The translations under genes and the position numbers were made by a program. This document shows, piece by piece, positions 1 through 5,765 of a stretch of DNA of 6,707 bases. Each line of letters begins with the position of its first letter. The stretch's first letter is position 1. A model generated the notes under the pieces. The model was not told the origin of the DNA and made no database searches. It was given only the letters and a program-made list of their open reading frames with translations. This stretch comes from JBEGHD01 sp049334165. Its GTDB lineage: Bacteria > Bacteroidota > Bacteroidia > Flavobacteriales_D > Sanyastnellaceae. The stretch lies in the NCBI GenBank assembly GCA_049334165.1, contig JBEGHD010000024.1; one strand, written 5' to 3'.

Positions 1-286
1 CTTTTTTAGCGAACTCTCCACCGTTTATTTTTCTGGAAAGTTTAAAAGATTGTTCAGTAATGTAAACCGGGTTCTTGCCCTCGTTGATCACCTTCACACT
101 GATGACGATACTTGTGTGCACATTGTTATTAAACAGGCTGGTAGGCTGCATTAACTGAAACTGTGGCTTTGCTTTAATGTACAGCCTTATCCTGCGTGCA
201 TGCCAGGGCAGCAAAAGAAAATTAATGATAAAGGTGAGCACAGCAACAGTTACTGCGATTATAGAAATAATGACAGGCAATCCCAC
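1..286 (-). CDS. Partial single-pass membrane protein, unknown function (N-terminal 95 residues)
   Basis: The reading frame begins at a GTG (286-284), is open for 95 codons and runs off the left edge. In-frame TAA at 301-299 blocks any start further upstream except this GTG or a TTG at 280-278; GTG is preferred because it sits two bases after the stop of the previous gene, behind a GAAGGG that could serve as ribosome binding site. Residues 4-27 are a strongly hydrophobic helix (IISIIAVTVAVLTFIINFLLL) followed by a basic patch HARRIR, so the rest is probably outside or anchored at the membrane. The visible downstream part (VHTSIVISVKVINEGKNPVYITEQSFKL) has alternating hydrophobic residues typical of a beta-sandwich, as in domains that carry 'strands with N-x-G-x-x-P' loops. 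I do not recognise a family. It is the third gene of the minus-strand operon and was probably missed by ATG-only gene calling. Confidence 0.62.
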   Translation of the reverse strand, partial: MGLPVIISIIAVTVAVLTFIINFLLLPWHARRIRLYIKAKPQFQLMQPTSLFNNNVHTSIVISVKVINEGKNPVYITEQSFKLSRKINGGEFAKK

Positions 287-288
287 TT

Positions 289-552
289 TTACCCTTCTTT
301 ATTCTCCCCGATCCTAAACCCAATAGGCGTGCGCTCCTGCACTTCTGTTTGTGCAAGGTTTTGAATACCTTCCACCAGTTCAGTAGATTGCTTGAGCGCC
401 ATTCTGGCCGCCAGGTTACCTTGATCGGCTTTTTGATTTACTCCCGCCAGGGAAGCATTTAACTGCTGGATTTGCTTCTGCTGGGCCGCGAAAAGAATAG
501 CGGCAAAAATCACCAGGGCAACCAGCATCAATACGAAATCTTCTTTCTTCAT
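289..552 (-). CDS. Small membrane-anchored coiled-coil protein, unknown function
   Basis: This is an 87-residue protein. Residues 5-24 (DFVLMLVALVIFAAILFAAQ) form one transmembrane helix after a short basic N-terminus MKKE. Residues 24-60 are rich in Gln, Ala, Leu and Asn with heptad-like spacing (QQKQIQQLNASLAGVNQKAD), consistent with a coiled coil, and the C-terminus is polar. The start ATG (552-550) overlaps the TGA stop of the upstream XRE gene in an ATGA arrangement, so translation is probably coupled; the next gene begins two bases after its stop. No catalytic motif is visible and I do not recognise a family. The link to a regulator and a second membrane protein suggests a small envelope-associated unit, but its job cannot be read from sequence. 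Confidence 0.78.
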   Translation of the reverse strand: MKKEDFVLMLVALVIFAAILFAAQQKQIQQLNASLAGVNQKADQGNLAARMALKQSTELVEGIQNLAQTEVQERTPIGFRIGENKEG

Positions 553-905
553 TTTACAGTCAGTTTTTGTTGTAAATCCGATTTAATCAGGTACGCTCCA
601 AGGAGTGACTTTACACAGTGCACATCATCAGTATTGAGCTTTTGCACCTGGGAAAACATCTGCAGGAGCTCCTTGTCATTGATCTTTTCCGAGGCCATGT
701 CTTTAGAATCACCGTAGATCAGTTCATCAGCCGACACCTGCAAAGCTTCGGCAATTTTGCGCACCACCTCCACCGTAGGGCTGGCCTGGTTGCGCTCATA
801 CCTTGAAATATGTGTGGGGTGCATCTTGATCATCCCGGCCAGCTCCCCTTGCGAAATCTTCCGCTGGGCCCTGAGCTGTTTTAAGTTCTCTCCAAAAGAA
901 GGCAT
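549..905 (-). CDS. XRE/Cro-C1 family transcriptional regulator
   Basis: The 118-residue protein opens with a classical five-helix Cro/C1-type helix-turn-helix, residues 4-64: FGENLKQLRAQRKISQGELA, then MIKMHPTHISRYERN, then SPTVEVVRKIAEALQVSADELIYG. SQGELAGMIKMHPTHISRYER is the turn and recognition-helix segment. The C-terminal part (about 76-115, ELLQMFSQVQKLNTDDVHCVKSLLGAYLIKSDLQQKL) is helical and resembles the dimerisation tail found on many short XRE regulators of Bacteroidetes. It is first in the minus-strand operon and is transcribed divergently from the ATPase-recombinase operon across 166 bases. It may therefore repress its own promoter and perhaps the recombinase promoter, as phage-type repressors do; this is inference from position only. 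The family call is firm, the target is unknown. Confidence 0.92.
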   Translation of the reverse strand: MPSFGENLKQLRAQRKISQGELAGMIKMHPTHISRYERNQASPTVEVVRKIAEALQVSADELIYGDSKDMASEKINDKELLQMFSQVQKLNTDDVHCVKSLLGAYLIKSDLQQKLTVK

Positions 906-946
906 ACACTGTTTGTTTTGTCATTGATTATGCGCTAAACGCTTTA

Positions 947-954
947 CAAAGATA
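947..954 (-). promoter_or_regulatory. Candidate -7 box for the XRE operon (TATCTTTG)
   Basis: Read on the minus strand, 954-947 is TATCTTTG, a perfect match to the Bacteroidetes -7 consensus TAnnTTTG. It would start transcription near 940, giving a leader of roughly 35 bases before the ATG at 905. No good -33 TTTG lies at the expected distance (the nearest T-rich stretch, TTTTT at 973-969, is too close), so this is a partial promoter match. Just downstream lies GCGTTTAGCGC (946-936 region, minus strand), with GCG/CGC arms, which could be an operator. Confidence 0.45.
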
Positions 955-1007
955 AGGTCTTGACAGCTAAAAAGGCGAGTTGTTGAAAAATAGCAGCGTA
1001 AAGGTAT

Positions 1008-1037
1008 TTTGAGTAAAAGACTTATATGCTAAGTTTG
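1008..1037 (+). promoter_or_regulatory. Sigma-ABfr-type promoter of the ATPase-recombinase operon
   Basis: TTTG at 1008-1011 is followed after 18 bases by TAAGTTTG at 1030-1037, matching the Bacteroidetes housekeeping promoter (TTTG at -33, about 19 bases, TAnnTTTG at -7). Transcription would start near 1043, leaving a leader of roughly 28 bases before the ATG at 1072. It is the only convincing promoter in front of the three plus-strand genes and is close to the divergent XRE promoter. Confidence 0.7.
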
Positions 1038-1071
1038 TAGTCAAATGAGCTTAGAATAAAAATATTCACAA

Positions 1072-2664
1072 ATGACTTCACTCGACACCACTTCTGCCGA
1101 ATCGCTTCTTTACAAAAATGAAATCCTCACCATTACCGTTTTGGGCGGCCTCAAGCTGGAAGGCCTCGACCGGATGCGGACAACTTTGAAAGTAGAACTC
1201 AACGGCAGCAGCCGCCCACCGGTGCGCCACAACCTGGACCTGTACAACGACAACCAGCTGGAGAAATTTATCCGCAAAGTGGCCGAGCGGCACGAGATCG
1301 GCACCAGCGTGATAGCAGCCAGCCTGAGCGAGCTGACCGAAGCACTGGAAGAATACCGCCTGGAAAAACTGCAGGAACAAAAGCAGGATGTGTTGCAGCC
1401 CAAAATACTGTCTGCGGAAGAAGTGAAAGCGGCAAAAGCTTTTTTAGAAAACCCGAACCTTTTGGACAACACCGGGAAATTAATCGGCAAAAGCGGGGTG
1501 ATCGGTGAAGAGCTGAACCGGCTTTTGATGTACCTGATCTTTACCAGCCGCAAAAGAGAACAACCGCTGCACATTGTGAGTCTGGGAGCCAGCGGCACCG
1601 GAAAAACCCACCTGCAGGAAAAAGTAGGCGAGTTGATCCCGGAAGAAGACAAAATAGAGATCACCACTTTGAGCGAAAACGCTTTTTACTACTTCGGCCA
1701 GCGGGAACTGAAAAACAAACTCATACTGATTGAAGATCTGGATGGAGCCGAGAACGCACTTTACCCATTGAGAGAACTGCAAACGAAAAAGCGGATATCG
1801 AAAACAGTGGCCCACAAAAACACCAAAGGCGAAACCCGCACAGTTCACCTGGTGGTGGAAGGCCCGTTGAGCGTGGCCGGCTGCACCACCAAAGAGCAGA
1901 TCTATGAAGACAATGCCAACCGCAGCTTTTTGATCTACCTGGACGAAAGCAAAGAACAAGACTTAAAAATCATGGACTACCAGCGGAAAGTAAGTGCCGG
2001 GAAGATCAACCGAGAGGAAGAACTGGAGGCAGCAGAACTGCTGCGCAACTGCCAGCGGATCTTGGAACCGGTAAAAGTGATCAATCCTTTTGCAGAACTG
2101 CTCAAACTTCCACAAGAGATTTTTAAGCCACGCAGGACCAACAACCACTATTTGCAATTTATCGAGGTGGTTACTTTTTATCACCAGTTCCAGCGAGAGC
2201 AGAAAGCCAACAAAGAAACCGGAGAAGTTTTTATCGAAACCACACTGGAAGACATCCGAAAGGCCAACAGGCTTTTAAAAGAAATCCTGCTGCGCAAGTC
2301 AGATGAACTCTCCGGAGCCTGCCGGAACTACCTGGAAAACATCAAAGCTTACCTGGAGCAGGAAGGCAAAAGCCAATTTACCAACCGGGAAATCAGAAAA
2401 GCCCTGCGCATCAACGAGAGCAATCAAAAACGCTGGACACTGAGTCTGCTTTACAACTACTACCTGAAACGCGTGAAAGGCACCAGATCCAAAGGCTATG
2501 AATACGAGATCACCAGCTATGAAGAATACCGAAAACTAAAAGAGCAGATTGGAAACGTGCTGGATGAAACGCTGGAAAAATTAGCAGCCCCCAAACGTTC
2601 AAAGACAGTTCAAAAGAAAAATGAACCACGCAAAACAAAGAAAGTCAGTAAAGTAGGTTCGTAG
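1072..2664 (+). CDS. AAA+-type ATPase with C-terminal winged-helix-like region, recombinase-associated
   Basis: The protein has 530 residues. An N-terminal region (1-105) contains a DLYND segment and helices ending in EALEEYRLEKL, similar to the domain that precedes the ATPase in primase-like proteins of mobile elements; no CHC2 zinc finger or Toprim is present. The ATPase follows: Walker A GASGTGKT at 172-179, Walker B KLILIEDLDG at 216-225, an LRELQTKKRISK segment (233-244) like the helix-2 insert of MCM-type AAA+ proteins, a sensor-1-like stretch GPLSVAGCTT (264-273) and a probable arginine finger in NANRSF (R284). Residues about 415-485 (SQFTNREIRKALRINES...KRVKGTRSKGYEYEI) resemble a winged helix, and the tail is very basic (KRSKTVQKKNEPRKTKK). 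It probably binds DNA and uses ATP to assemble or remodel a recombination or replication complex with the two downstream recombinases. ATPase is secure; the helicase or initiator role is inferred. Confidence 0.8.
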   Translation: MTSLDTTSAESLLYKNEILTITVLGGLKLEGLDRMRTTLKVELNGSSRPPVRHNLDLYNDNQLEKFIRKVAERHEIGTSVIAASLSELTEALEEYRLEKLQEQKQDVLQPKILSAEEVKAAKAFLENPNLLDNTGKLIGKSGVIGEELNRLLMYLIFTSRKREQPLHIVSLGASGTGKTHLQEKVGELIPEEDKIEITTLSENAFYYFGQRELKNKLILIEDLDGAENALYPLRELQTKKRISKTVAHKNTKGETRTVHLVVEGPLSVAGCTTKEQIYEDNANRSFLIYLDESKEQDLKIMDYQRKVSAGKINREEELEAAELLRNCQRILEPVKVINPFAELLKLPQEIFKPRRTNNHYLQFIEVVTFYHQFQREQKANKETGEVFIETTLEDIRKANRLLKEILLRKSDELSGACRNYLENIKAYLEQEGKSQFTNREIRKALRINESNQKRWTLSLLYNYYLKRVKGTRSKGYEYEITSYEEYRKLKEQIGNVLDETLEKLAAPKRSKTVQKKNEPRKTKKVSKVGS

Positions 2665-2694
2665 TTCACGGCAACTTCAAAAAGGTAAGAAAGG

Positions 2695-3636
2695 ATGAAA
2701 CAATTAAAACTCAAATCACCGGGCTTCAACTATGTGGAACAGTCGTTTAAGGAATGGCTGGATATTTTGGGCTATGCCGAAAGCACCGTTTACCAGCTTC
2801 CCAACTACATCCATGAATTTTTTCACTACCTGGAGCAAAACGGGATCCATCATCTTCAGCAGATCGAGCCACAGCATTTTAAAGATCATTTTGATCAGCT
2901 CAGATACAGGGCCAACACCCGCAGAGGTGGCGGCCTCTCCAACAACTACCTGAATAAACACCTGCAAGGCCTTTACAAGTTTGCAGAATACTTAAGGCAA
3001 TCCGGCAGACTTGTTTTACCGGCTTTAAGCATCGAGTGGGAAACAGACGACACACGGGAAATCGAATACCTGACCCAGGAAGAAATCACCGAACTCTATA
3101 AAGCCACAGAAGGCTACAACGAAGGAACCCGGTCAGAACCACTCAACGCAAGAGATCGTGCAATACTGACTATTTTTTATGGCTGTGGATTAAGACGAAA
3201 TGAAGGTTACCACTTAGACCTTTCAGACATCAATTTTGACCGGCAGATCCTCCACGTGCGGAAAGGGAAAAACTACAAGGAGCGCTTTGTGCCGTTCAAT
3301 AAAACAGCTTCGAACTACCTTCAGGAGTGGATCTATGACTGGCGGCCTTACTTGCTCACCGACAAAAAGGAAGACGCCTGTTTTATCACCCGTATGGGAG
3401 AGCGCATGCAGACCCAAAGCATGGCACTGAGATTAAAGCTATTGCAACAGCGAAGTGACGACACCGCCCTGCAGGAAAAAAACGTACGACTTCACGTACT
3501 GCGCCACTCCATAGCCACGCACCTTTTGCAAAACGGAATGGGCCTGGAAAAGATCGGGCGGTTTTTAGGCCATACCAGCCTGGAGTCTACGCAGGTTTAC
3601 ACACACCTGGTGGAAATGCAAGAGCAGAAAACATAG
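2695..3636 (+). CDS. Tyrosine recombinase (XerC/D-like), complete active site
   Basis: The 313-residue protein has the standard architecture. Residues about 10-108 are a SAM-like core-binding domain (FKEWLDILGYAESTVYQLPN). Residues about 123-310 are the catalytic domain with every expected residue: Arg-I R167 in GCGLRRNEG, the beta-hairpin Lys in RKGKNYKERFVP (K190 or K192), H267 and R270 in HVLRH, H293 in GHTS and the nucleophile Y302 in TQVYTHL. It cuts one strand at a time through a 3'-phosphotyrosine and exchanges strands between two sites. Length and motif order match XerC/XerD-type integrases. The start is 30 bases after the ATPase stop, with purine-rich AAAAAGGTAAGAAAGG before the ATG. 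It is the likely catalytic partner of the atypical recombinase that follows. Confidence 0.93.
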   Translation: MKQLKLKSPGFNYVEQSFKEWLDILGYAESTVYQLPNYIHEFFHYLEQNGIHHLQQIEPQHFKDHFDQLRYRANTRRGGGLSNNYLNKHLQGLYKFAEYLRQSGRLVLPALSIEWETDDTREIEYLTQEEITELYKATEGYNEGTRSEPLNARDRAILTIFYGCGLRRNEGYHLDLSDINFDRQILHVRKGKNYKERFVPFNKTASNYLQEWIYDWRPYLLTDKKEDACFITRMGERMQTQSMALRLKLLQQRSDDTALQEKNVRLHVLRHSIATHLLQNGMGLEKIGRFLGHTSLESTQVYTHLVEMQEQKT

Positions 3637-3654
3637 AACTAACAGAGTAAAAAA

Positions 3655-4680
3655 ATGCCAAAAATCAGACTTGCCAAATCCAGGGACAGCCGCACCCGGG
3701 GAAAAGCCAAAGAACCGGTGAGGCCGGAAGAAGTTGAAAATCTACTACAGCAGTTTGAATCCCGATATGCAGATTTTGCCGATTATTTGCTGGGAAAGGG
3801 ATACAGCACCACTACTGTAAATCGATACACAAGAGATGCGATGCGTTTTGAAACCTGGATGAAAAAAGAAAACGTGCCAGAGGATGAAGTAAGCTATGCC
3901 GACATCTTGCACTACATCCAGTATAAACGATCCCGGGTGCAACAAAGGACGATCAGTACCCTAGTCAACAGCTTAAAACACTACTTCAATTTTTTAGCCG
4001 GAGACATAGCCAGGGAAAATCCCACTTCGCAGATCATCATAAGAGGAGTAAAACGCAAACATTTATATGAGATCCTCAGTCGGAAAGAGCTGGAAAGCCT
4101 CTACCACGAATTTAAGATCCCGGATAAAGAAACGGATCCGGACAAAAACCAGAACTGGTTCCAGACAAGTGTGTTGGCCAGCAGCAGAAACAAAATCATG
4201 TTAGGATTAATGATTTACCAGGGACTGGGAACAACAGAACTCAAAAGGTTAACAGAGAAAGACCTGAAACTGAGAGAAGGTAAAATTTACGTTGCGGGAA
4301 CAAGACGCAGCAATGAAAGAGAGTTGAAGCTGGAATCACACCAGATCCTGGACCTGATGGAGTACAGCCTGCACACCCGCAAAGAATTGTTGACACTCAC
4401 CGGAAAAACGACAGACTTACTTTTTATCAGCGCAGGGGCGAGTCGCAATTTTGATAACACCATGCAGAAGCTGATGAAGAAGTTAAAGACGCAAAACCCA
4501 AAAATCACCAATGCCAAACAGATCAGGACAAGCGTCATCACTCACTGGCTGAAAAACCACAACTTACGAGAAGTGCAATACATGGCCGGACATCGTTTTG
4601 TGAGTTCTACAGAAGCTTACCTGGTTAATGATCTTGACGACCTCCAGGAAGACATTACAAAGTTCCATCCCATTGGTTGA
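3655..4680 (+). CDS. Second tyrosine recombinase, atypical active site (Arg-I and first His replaced)
   Basis: The 341-residue protein starts 18 bases after the previous stop. A basic N-terminal extension (1-25) precedes a core-binding domain (about 30-118, FADYLLGKGYSTTTVNRYTR) and a catalytic domain (about 140-335). The C-terminal boxes are recognisable: R291 in KQIRTSVITHWL, H313 in MAGHRF and Y322 in STEAYLV. However, the Arg-I box reads YQGLGTTELKRL with G192 where Arg is expected, the HxxR box reads KQIR with Lys for His, and the Lys hairpin is GTRRSNERELKL. It keeps the nucleophile but lacks key transition-state residues, so it may be regulatory, act only within a heteromer, or use a variant chemistry. 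The reading frame is intact with normal codon use, arguing against a pseudogene. The family call is firm; loss of function is inference. Confidence 0.88.
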   Translation: MPKIRLAKSRDSRTRGKAKEPVRPEEVENLLQQFESRYADFADYLLGKGYSTTTVNRYTRDAMRFETWMKKENVPEDEVSYADILHYIQYKRSRVQQRTISTLVNSLKHYFNFLAGDIARENPTSQIIIRGVKRKHLYEILSRKELESLYHEFKIPDKETDPDKNQNWFQTSVLASSRNKIMLGLMIYQGLGTTELKRLTEKDLKLREGKIYVAGTRRSNERELKLESHQILDLMEYSLHTRKELLTLTGKTTDLLFISAGASRNFDNTMQKLMKKLKTQNPKITNAKQIRTSVITHWLKNHNLREVQYMAGHRFVSSTEAYLVNDLDDLQEDITKFHPIG

Positions 4681-4725
4681 CAAAGCTTTTAGCGAATTCA
4701 TACCGATCGGGTAAAAAAAGAGTTC

Positions 4726-4751
4726 TTACGAAAAAATATTGGATTACGAAA
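4726..4751 (+). repeat. Two direct copies of TTACGAAA after the recombinase operon
   Basis: TTACGAAA occurs at 4726-4733 and 4744-4751, 18 bases apart start to start, in the AT-rich stretch just after the second recombinase. Such spaced octamers can be protein binding sites (for example recombinase arm sites), but two copies of 8 bases in AT-rich DNA could also arise by chance. Confidence 0.35.
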
Positions 4752-4764
4752 GGACAGCTGTTTT

Positions 4765-4872
4765 TTAGGTTTTTTTTAAAAGAGAAACTACAGCCAGGGT
4801 AACAAGAGAACTCACAATCCCGCTGATAGTACCGGATACAGAATCTTTTAATATGTCTTGAATGAGTTCCAT
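4765..4872 (-). CDS. 35-residue hydrophobic membrane peptide, possible type I toxin-like
   Basis: A minus-strand ORF of 35 codons starts at ATG 4872-4870 and stops at TAA 4767-4765. The product begins with a short amphipathic stretch (MELIQDILKDS), continues as a Ser/Gly-containing hydrophobic helix of about 20 residues (VSGTISGIVSSLVTLAVVSLL) and ends KKT. This organisation, a single small membrane helix with a basic C-terminus, is what type I toxins and other small membrane effectors look like, and the residue pattern is unlikely for random translation of this AT/GC mixed stretch. A 25-codon ORF ends three bases upstream, suggesting translational coupling. It is too short for standard gene callers. 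It could also be a holin-like peptide or a non-functional ORF; no family is recognised. Confidence 0.5.
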   Translation of the reverse strand: MELIQDILKDSVSGTISGIVSSLVTLAVVSLLKKT

Positions 4873-4875
4873 GAA

Positions 4876-4953
4876 TTACCAGCCAAGGTAAGTAAAATGA
4901 ATGAAAGTCCCGGTGAAATTACGTTCTGAATCCCGCGCTTCGTTGCTCCTCAT
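4876..4953 (-). CDS. Possible 25-codon leader ORF upstream of the small membrane peptide
   Basis: A minus-strand frame runs from ATG 4953-4951 to TAA 4878-4876 (MRSNEARDSERNFTG...). Its stop lies three bases before the ATG of the membrane peptide, the geometry expected of a leader whose translation controls the next ORF, as in hok/mok-like systems. The same frame is open upstream to a TGA, without another ATG. The peptide has no domain signature and the ORF may be only a by-product of the GC-rich block. Confidence 0.25.
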   Translation of the reverse strand: MRSNEARDSERNFTGTFIHFTYLGW

Positions 4954-5160
4954 GGTCGCAACCCCAACACAGGAAAAGCGGTGTTCCTCCTTCTCTCGTC
5001 AGCAAAGCAAGTCGCCAAGCCGTCAAGGCCCATTTTTAGGAAATGAAGTTTTTTAAAGGTCTAAAAAAGAGCCTTGCCGCCCTTCGGGTGCTCCGTAAAC
5101 TCCGCAGCTTGTCACCTTCCTTGCGTTCCTCGGTCAGTCGTCACGGCAGCCTACTCTGTC

Positions 5161-5202
5161 TTTTTTGCCCTGCCAGTCGTTCCTTGATGGCAAAGCAAAA
5201 AA
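5161..5202. repeat. Inverted repeat TTTTTTGC / GCAAAAAA
   Basis: The 8-base arms 5161-5168 and 5195-5202 are perfect complements around a 26-base loop; an alternative pairing is TTTGCC 5164-5169 with GGCAAA 5189-5194. In either orientation the 3' arm or 5' arm gives a T-run, so it could also act as a weak terminator. Confidence 0.4.
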
Positions 5203-5306
5203 TCCACCGGCTGCCCGTGTTTGTGCTCGCCTGCGGGTCGCTGCGGGCTGCGGCTGACCTGATTGATTTTTAAGCGGTAGCCTTGCTTTTGTTCCGCTTC
5301 ACTCCG

Positions 5307-5337
5307 GGTTTTGGTGAATGGAAAAATTACCAAAACC
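5307..5337. repeat. Strong 9-bp hairpin GGTTTTGGT / ACCAAAACC
   Basis: Perfectly complementary 9-base arms at 5307-5315 and 5329-5337 enclose a 13-base loop, extendable by a G-T and an A-T pair. No T-run follows on either strand, so this is not a standard terminator. It is the tightest hairpin of the non-coding block and supports a structured RNA or DNA role. Confidence 0.6.
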
Positions 5338-5367
5338 ACTGCGTTCAGCTCCACACGTATGTCGCCC

Positions 5368-5493
5368 AGCCGCCTTCGTTCCTCAGGCTTCCTCTGTGCT
5401 CCACCCTTGCTCCACTCGCAGGCGGCTCGCGAGAGCTTGGGCAGTGTCCGCAATCCGTTCGTTCCTCACTCATTGCAGCCACTGCCCAGCCGC
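5368..5493. repeat. Nested, mutually exclusive inverted repeats (AGCCGCC / GGCGGCT and GGGCAGTG / CACTGCCC)
   Basis: AGCCGCC at 5368-5374 pairs with GGCGGCT at 5421-5427. GGGCAGTG at 5439-5446 pairs perfectly with CACTGCCC at 5480-5487. A second AGCCGC at 5488-5493 could instead pair with GGCGGCT, so two alternative folds are possible: (5368 with 5421) or (5421 with 5488, stacked on the 5439-5487 stem). GCCCAGCCGC is itself a direct repeat at 5364-5373 and 5484-5493. Confidence 0.5.
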
Positions 5494-5692
5494 TTTAGCT
5501 CAAGGCTGTTTTTCCTGTGTTTACCCGCAGTTGAAAAAGTAGGTGTAATCCTTCCGCGCGCAAATGAAAGTGACGTCTTCGAAATAAAATTAGCGTTGCG
5601 CTTGGATGCTCATTTTTATCGAAAAGCCGCGCTGGCCCAATCACACAGAGCCAAAGCTTATCAATAAAAATCGAGCTGTAAAATTTTTTTCA

Positions 5693-5706
5693 CCTAAAAG
5701 TGACGT
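5693..5706 (+). repeat. Left copy of a 14-bp direct repeat (CCTAAAAGTGACGT) flanking the 93-aa gene
   Basis: CCTAAAAGTGACGT at 5693-5706 matches 13 of 14 bases of CCTAAAAGTGAAGT at 6057-6070, in direct orientation, with only the gene at 5766-6047 between. A shorter third copy, AAAGTGACGT, lies at 5567-5576. The left copy includes a small inverted repeat TCAC-CTAAAA-GTGA. The arrangement resembles a one-gene cassette between recombination sites. Confidence 0.5.
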
Positions 5707-5733
5707 TTTTGGTTTTTTGGGGATATATATAAG
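5706..5733 (+). promoter_or_regulatory. Weak candidate promoter for the 93-aa gene
   Basis: TTTTTG at 5706-5711 and TATATAAG at 5726-5733 loosely resemble the -33 and -7 elements, but the spacer is only about 14 bases and the -7 box matches TAnnTTTG at 6 of 8 positions. The leader to ATG 5766 is AT-rich with no Shine-Dalgarno. Confidence 0.3.
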
Positions 5734-5765
5734 CAGAAACAATTACTCATTTAAAAATTAAAATC

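Larger units (their letters stand above)
1072..4680 (+). mobile_element. Core of a tyrosine-recombinase mobile element: ATPase plus two recombinases
   Basis: Three plus-strand genes with gaps of 30 and 18 bases form one operon behind the promoter at 1008-1037. Consecutive tyrosine recombinases that differ in their active sites are a hallmark of multi-recombinase elements such as Tn554 and the recombinase-in-trio (RIT) elements; here the companion gene is a large ATPase instead of a third recombinase. The true ends of the element are not visible: I found no long terminal inverted repeat or target duplication bracketing it. The non-coding block to about 5692 may belong to it. The span given is that of the genes only. 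Confidence 0.6.
5124..5467 (+). repeat. Recurring octamer CGTTCCTC
   Basis: CGTTCCTC occurs at 5124-5131, 5377-5384 and 5460-5467, with a one-base variant CGTTCCTT at 5178-5185 and looser relatives near 4941 and 4983. On the minus strand it reads GAGGAACG. The copies lie only in the GC-rich block and often in hairpin loops, suggesting a repeated structural or protein-binding motif. Confidence 0.4.
4900..5692. other. GC-rich, repeat-dense non-coding block (candidate structured RNA or DNA region)
   Basis: About 800 bases contain no convincing gene. Several frames are open on both strands, but the translations are Ser/Arg/Pro-rich and low in quality, as expected of GC-rich non-coding sequence. 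The block is visibly richer in GC than the genes around it and holds many inverted repeats: 5161-5202, 5307-5337, 5368-5427, 5439-5487, CCCTTCGGG near 5082 (a C(UUCG)G loop if transcribed) and AACAC/GTGTT near 4966-4985. The word CGTTCCTC recurs. It lies between the recombinase operon and the 93-aa gene and could be a long structured RNA, an origin or transfer region, or the subterminal part of the mobile element. The strand of any transcript cannot be decided. Confidence 0.5.

Noticed and set aside
1110..1667. Long minus-strand frames within the ATPase and recombinase genes
   Set aside because: Shadows of the plus-strand genes with atypical composition.
1..4699. TTTTAGCGAA shared by 7-16-type and 4687-4696-type positions as possible element ends
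   Set aside because: Ten AT-rich bases in direct orientation, one copy inside a coding frame; no further extension, so chance is likely.
5151..5667. Overlapping open frames of about 70-118 codons on both strands of the GC-rich block
   Set aside because: Products are Ser/Pro/Arg-rich, lack hydrophobic cores and overlap one another; no ribosome site or promoter fits. The end of the plus frame (VGVILPRANESDVFEIKLAL...) reads somewhat better but is not enough to call a gene.
5043..5765. CRISPR array or integron attC array in the non-coding block
   Set aside because: Repeats are short, irregularly spaced and lack constant spacers; no paired RYYYAAC/GTTRRRY ends were found there.
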